From Saccharina japonica (taxonomy: Eukaryota > Sar > Phaeophyceae > Laminariales > Laminariaceae): a stretch of DNA of 64,000 nt. Both the position numbers and the translations under genes were made by a program. How positions within the stretch are numbered: position 1 is the stretch's first letter; each line of letters starts with the position of its first letter. A model generated the notes under the pieces. That model saw nothing but the letters and a program-made list of their open reading frames with translations. It was not told the origin of the DNA and searched no databases. Shown piece after piece: positions 59,083-64,000 of the stretch. The DNA lies in contig MEHQ01000969.1 of assembly GCA_008828725.1 (NCBI GenBank), positions 475,958 through 539,957 on the forward strand. The letters are read 5' to 3'.

Positions 59083-59958
59083 GTGAGGAGCTCAGAAAAT
59101 AAAGGCACTACCCTCGAGTTCCGGTACCTGGGCGGCCTCGTCAACGAACATGGCGACCTCACCCGGGAGATCAACTTCAGGAGCAGAGCAGCGTCGGCGT
59201 GCGTCAGGAGGTATGGCCCGGAGCTCTTCGATAGGCCGGGAGCACCGTTTCGACTCAAGGCCCGCCTGCTTCAAGCGGAGGCGATGGAGGCACTGCTGTA
59301 CGGTTGCATGACATGGGCCCCACGTCGCGACCACTACCGACTGCTGCGGACGATACACCACCGGCTGCTGCTGCGAGTTATTGGGTACCAGCGAAAGCAA
59401 GGCACCTACCGGCAGCTGTCCTACGCCCAGGCCCTGAAGAGGGTCGGGTGCCAGAGCATGGAAGCCACTGTTCGGCAACGGCGCCTACTGTTCGCGGGGG
59501 CCGTGGCAAGGCAGCCAGACGGGCGACTCCCGAAACGACTGATGTTCGGGGAGCTGGTGGGGGGGAAGGACCCGGGCGCGGGGTGCCCGGAGCGGAACTG
59601 GCAGACGTGCCTGAAGGACGACTTCAAAGCGTTCGGAGCTACGCACGGCTCTACGGACGACCAGAGACGTGTCTTCGGAGTCCCGAATTCAGTTTGGGCG
59701 GAAGCAGCGAAGGTGAAGGGAGGAAGGCAGTGGTACAAGGGAGTGCTGCAGGGAGCTGAGAGGTTTATGACCTCCTGGCACAAGGAAGAAGAGGAGGCTA
59801 GCCGGAAACGAGCGACCAAGCGAGAAAAAGAGCGCAGCAACAATAAAGAGACACCAAGAACCAACGGGACGGGAGGGGTGCGGAAGAAGGGCGAATCGGC
59901 GAGGGAAGGAAACAAGCGAGAAATGGCGGACCGAGTGGCGCGATATGTGCCGGATTGA
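59083..59958 (+). pseudogene. 3' end of a LINE (non-LTR retrotransposon), 5'-truncated
   Basis: An open 291-codon frame matching the region C-terminal to the reverse transcriptase of LINEs: FRYLGGLVNEHGDLTREI, LLYGCMTWAPRRDHY, RRLLFAGAVAR, RLPKRLMFGE, then a GxP-x-x-NW motif. It ends in a Lys/Glu/Arg-rich tail. Catalytic FxDD is absent because the copy starts downstream of it, as expected from 5' truncation. A TTTG repeat follows the stop (59968-59995). A palindrome gagctcctccttatgtgagg (then agctc) lies at the left edge. The frame is intact, so insertion may be fairly recent. Confidence 0.75.
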
Positions 59959-61021
59959 CTGTCCTGGACTGTTTGTTTGTTTGTTTGTTTGTTTTGTTCT
60001 TTTTCCCCCTCCCCCCCACCGCCGCACCATTGCACCACCCCCTCGGGATGACGTGTCAATGTGTTGTCTCTGCGGTCTTGTTTGTGTGAGTGTTTGCTTG
60101 TACTTTTGACTTGTCTCTTTGTCTTTGTCTTCGTCTTTTTCCCTTCGTTGCTTTTGACCTTTTGCAGTTACACTGCTCGCAGGCCGGGGGTACATCAGTC
60201 ACACGGGACCATAGTTCCCTTCCCCCGTATCATGTCTGCGTTTATAATCGGGGTGGAGGACTCGATTTGTTTGCCTGACCGGTGTGAACCCGGCACGGAA
60301 CACCCCGGCATTATAGGGGCACCAAGATAGAATCAGGGGGCGTGTACCCCCGATTGGTGATGTTGACTTTTCCATTTTTATTTTCACCTTCACATAGCGT
60401 GTAGAGGGGAGCGGAGGGCTCCAGACTATCTGTTTTTGACTGGCTTTGATCGCTTTGCGGACCCTTCGGGTTCCACTTTTATTTCAGTATACCTTTTTTG
60501 GGTAAGTTAGCCTGTGACCACGGGAATCGACCGTGTCAAGTGTTGAATTAGTACGGACAGATGGAGGTACTGGATAGAGAGACCGGCACGGTTTTTAATG
60601 TGAAGACAACAACAACAACAACCCCTATGCTCTGAATACGTTGCTGCTGCCATCCCGATGCCAACTGTAAAACTGCCCTGTTGACGCTTCGCGTCTGGCA
60701 TCCAGGGGAAGTCACCGACTTATACCCTCCGCGAAGAATATTAGAACACGTGCGGCCGGCATATAATGCAGCCTACATATACAGGTGATAACTGTACAAC
60801 ATGTACCAGGCACCAGGCATCAATATATACTTGTTTCAGGTCGGGCTTGCAGCCGACAGCTGTGCTAAACAATAGCGCATAGTCTGCGTTAAGACATCGG
60901 CAGTACATAGGCTGTTACCCAACGTTAAGTAGCATGGAGCGTTTGTGGTCCACGCGACGGCAGTAAAAAAATGACGAGTGCCCTGGAATACAGCGGTAAC
61001 TGCAATCGGGGACTGCGGTGT

Positions 61022-61105
61022 AATAATATCTACCTGGTAGATTGATACAAGATTAAGATTTGGTGTAATAATATGTACCTGGTAGATTGATACAATATTA
61101 AGATT
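61022..61105 (+). repeat. ~40-bp tandem duplication carrying TACCTGGTA
   Basis: 'taataat' then 'tacctggtagattgatacaa' then 'attaagatt' appears twice. Confidence 0.88.
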
Positions 61106-61559
61106 GCCATTGGTTCGGGATAGTTAGAAGAAGAGCGTCGAGCGGTTTACCAGTCGTGGGAGTTGCAGCGACTAATCGTGGATAGACCTTGCTCTAAGAT
61201 TTAATCACGATGAACGAGAGTGTGTCTCCACGCCCCCACGTTCCCTCCTCTGATTTTCTCACCGTTTATCGCGCTGCGCTTTTATTGCCCTTAAGCGGCC
61301 CCTTTCTCAATCATCGTCAACTGTTCCCACCCTCGATACAGCGTGTCTGTTCGGTCAGTCTAACGCCTACCACGCCAATATTTGCAGCTTACTGCGGGAT
61401 TTTTTTGTTTCTCAATAGGTTAGGAGCAACAGCAGCGCTGGGCCGAAACGACGGAACCGATCTGTGTCGGGCCGCTGAAAACCAGGGAACTGAGCTACTG
61501 TAGTAGATTTGAGCCTCGCGACGCGCGAATCGGGAAATTTCGCGGACCCGGACCTGGAG

Positions 61560-62060
61560 CAGCAGTTGAGGACCTCATACACAGCAAACCAGCGCTACAC
61601 TGATACGCAGCAAATCAGCGTGACTTTCAGAGACCCGACATAGCTCGATTCCGTGATTTCAGCCGCCCGACCTGGCTCGTTTCCATGATTTTCAGCGACC
61701 CGACAAAGCTCCGTTCCGCAATTTCAGCGCAGCGCTACCGTTACACACTGCGATTCAGCGTGACATTCAGCGTCCCGGTACAGCTCGGTTCCGTGATTTC
61801 AGCGGCCCGACCTTAGCTCGGCTCCGTGATTTTCAGGCAGCTGACACAGCTCGATTCCGTCATTTTCAGCAGCTCGAGCTATTAACAGCTCGGTTCTGTG
61901 GTTTACAGCGGCACGACACAGCTCGGTTCCGTCGACTCGGCGCAGCGCTACTATTACATGCAGCAGCTCAGCGTGGTTTTCAGCGGCTCGACACAGCTCG
62001 GTCCCGTGATTTCAGCGTTCCGACACATGTTTGGGCCTGTTGTGCGGTGCTATGCAGTAC
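61560..62060 (+). repeat. Degenerate ~40-bp minisatellite
   Basis: About ten units of the form 'ccgacacagctcggttccgt' plus 'gatttcagcg'. Confidence 0.85.
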
Positions 62061-62239
62061 CGTGATTTCAGCGTACTGGTACTGCGGTGCTATGGCGACG
62101 TTGGCCACGATGCAGTTTCTCCGGCTCTCGTGCGAAAGCCCTCTGTATAGCTTAGTGATGTCTCGACGAACACCAACGGACAGCCCAAACATTTCGGGGG
62201 GGGGGTCGCCACTGCGGAGAACCGGTTGGCTCTCAAAGC

Positions 62240-63200
62240 CGGTCCCGCGGCGGTACCTTGGAATGGCGGCGGCCCCGTAAATGTGCTGGTGGGCAGTGGC
62301 GCTTCCGGGCACGACTTTGAGAATAAGGTCATCCCCGGAGAGTGGGAGAAACGGAAAAACTAGCAGGTTGTTAAACTGTGCTCTGGTGGACAGCGGCACA
62401 TCCAACGCCTGGTAGTTTGTCAGTTCTCCCGCTTATCTGGGAATGACGGTGCTCGAAGTAGTGTCCAGACGCGCCATTGTCCACCAGCAGCTTTACGGAG
62501 TCGCCGCTGTTTCGGAGGCAACACCACCGCAGGGGACTGGCCAGCTCTAACACTTAACAGCACATATATACAACACATGGTGGCTGTCCAGTCTCTCCCG
62601 CTATCTGGGAACCACGGGGCCCTCGAAATACTGCAGTGTTCCGACGCGCCACTGCTCACCAGCACATTTACGGAGCCGACGCCATTTCGGGGGCATCACC
62701 ACCGCGGAGGACGGGTTGGCTCTCACGGCCGGTCCCGCCGCGAGCCCTCGAAACGGCAGCGACTCCATCAATATGCTGGTGGACACTGGCACGTCGAGAC
62801 ACTACGTACTTCGACGACCTCAACATTCACAAGGGGTGGGGAGAAACTGGAATACTACCAGGTGTTAGATGTGCCGCGAACAAAACTCAACTACCTTGGG
62901 GGGGGGGGAGTTGAATGGTGTTGCAGAGGGACTGTTTCGTGGCAACGTCGTCGACGCCAAAGGAGTGCGGCGCCTATTATCTCCAACTCTGGCTGGATAT
63001 AGTAGTCTCAAGATTCAACCTGTTCTCGGTGAAGCAAGCGGCGCGCAACGGCGACGTGTCCATTCTTGACATGAGCAACCCAAGGCTGGAGGCAACCAAG
63101 TTCGCACTTCCACTTCAAGAGCTGGGGTGCGGCCTCGACTCTCTCTCGCTGGATATATACCACAGGCACGAGCAGCGCGCCAGAGCTGGAAACGGAGTCT
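62240..63200. pseudogene. Scrambled Ty1/Copia-like pol fragments (protease and pre-integrase)
   Basis: Four degenerate aspartic-protease motifs occur: LVGSGASGHDFEN (+, ~62282), LLVDNGASGHYFE (-, ~62500), LVSSGASEHC (-, ~62665) and MLVDTGTSRHY (+, ~62772). The pattern is D-x-G-A/T-S-x-H as in Copia proteases. Downstream (+, ~63010) the frame reads NLFSVKQAARNG, the typical Copia pre-integrase start, then DMSNPRLEATKFALPLQELG. Stops and orientation changes make it non-functional. Confidence 0.65.
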
Positions 63201-63259
63201 GCGGCCAACGCCACTCTGCGGCGGCTACATACTGTTCGGCGCATGCTTGCCGACAGTAG

Positions 63260-63857
63260 TGGACTCTTAAAGCTTAATCTGGGAATGCTCGATGTTCACG
63301 GCAGCGTTTTTGGGCAACGGCGTCCCACTCCATAATCGGCATGCAGTCCCCGCACAAGTTTAATTTTCTACGTATATGGCAGGGAGCTGCGCCTGCACGT
63401 TCTACAGCCGTATATACGTACAAGGGCTCCGCTTCGCGGGCGGCTGACGCCGCCCGCTACGCTCGCGCAAGGAAAGGGGTGCAGAAGAGGCCCACATGAT
63501 GTAGTGCAGGCACCGCGACTTTAAAATGCCAAGAGGTTCATGGTGCAGCAAAGAAACGGCGGACTTGACATCCATGCAATTGAAAACATGCTCGGGGTGC
63601 ACAATAGCTCCATGCTCCAGGACGACAAAGCTGTACATCGAAAGAGAAAGCACAGCAACGCGGCTCACGGCACGGCGCTGCGCTGTCTGCTGTGGGTGTG
63701 TGAGTTGAGCATTTTTCGTGAGTATCTGTGGTAGTACAACAACACTATTCATAGTACGCGTATATACTTTATTGTATGAAAGAGAAAAAGCACAGCACCA
63801 GCACGGTCGCCAAGTTGTGAAGTATGCAAAACAAAAAAATCCACAAAACTGAGAAAG
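63260..63857. other. Unassigned sequence near the right edge
   Basis: A minus-strand frame (63402-63881) and overlapping plus-strand frames have no recognised domain. No supported gene. Confidence 0.4.
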
Positions 63858-63977
63858 ACGTACATACGTACTCGTACTCATACTCGTACTCGTACTCGTA
63901 CTCGACTCGTACTCGTACTCGTACTCGTAGTCGTACTCGACTCGTACTCGACTCGTACTCGACTCGTACTCGACTCG
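63858..63977 (+). repeat. (TACTCG)n array followed by poly-T at the window edge
   Basis: Repeats of tactcg/ctcgactcgtac, then T(23) to position 64000. The unit matches the TACTCGTAC word scattered through the window. Confidence 0.95.
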
Positions 63978-64000
63978 TTTTTTTTTTTTTTTTTTTTTTT

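Larger units (their letters stand above)
59959..62199. other. Intergenic with satellites
   Basis: After the LINE, the sequence holds T/G-rich DNA, a short (CAA)n at ~60607, a 45-bp tandem pair (61022-61105) and a ~40-bp minisatellite (61560-62060). A frame at 61210-61503 has no recognised domain. Confidence 0.5.

Noticed and set aside
63402-63881. 159-codon minus-strand frame
   Set aside because: No family recognised, and plus-strand frames overlap it. It sits between a Copia fragment and a satellite, and is probably chance or decayed element sequence.

Overview
This is draft eukaryotic nuclear DNA (one run of N at 48359-48843). It has intron-rich genes with GT-AG introns, very long introns, proteins full of Ala/Gly/Gln/Ser homopolymers, and a dense mix of microsatellites and small transposons. 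No bacterial, organellar, tRNA, rRNA or CRISPR features were found. The style best fits a photosynthetic stramenopile, perhaps a brown alga. That is an inference from genome style, not a proven identity.

Four genes can be rebuilt by joining exons whose splice phases agree. (1) 199-2227 (+): the 3' end of a protein with a DnaJ-type CxxC zinc finger. (2) 11877-18298 (+): a coiled-coil and low-complexity protein of unknown function; a separate two-exon start at 8244-8882 may be its 5' end or a small gene of its own. (3) 45398 down to 20645 (-): a 25-kb gene for an R3H + SUZ domain, poly-Gln RNA-binding protein. Its R3H region is split by a 15.1-kb intron. (4) 58757 down to 55419 (-): a Fyv6/FAM192A (PSME3IP1)-like spliceosome-associated protein in which one exon has been tandemly duplicated in frame.

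The rest is mobile DNA. It includes a family of ~90-bp piggyBac-like MITEs on TTAA sites, several other hairpin MITE families, and a clean hAT-like insertion with an 8-bp target duplication. There is a 2.58-kb element with perfect 57-bp terminal inverted repeats around a ~220-bp tandem array, and a 1.2-kb foldback element. A dispersed repeat ends repeatedly at poly-C tracts. Decayed LINE and Copia fragments lie near the right end. Homopolymers of C/G up to 57 bases, (TAC)n and (TACTCG)n arrays, and recurrent short words (TACCTGGTA, TATTAATA) are unusually common.

Layout: 0-2.2 kb gene 1; 2.2-8.2 kb repeats and the 2.58-kb element; 8.2-18.3 kb gene 2 with repeat-filled introns; 18.3-20.6 kb intergenic; 20.6-45.4 kb gene 3 with MITE-filled introns; 45.4-55.4 kb repeat-rich intergenic DNA with the gap; 55.4-58.8 kb gene 4; 59-64 kb retroelement fragments and satellites. 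Genes 3 and 4 are both predicted to act in RNA metabolism, but nothing here shows they are co-regulated.
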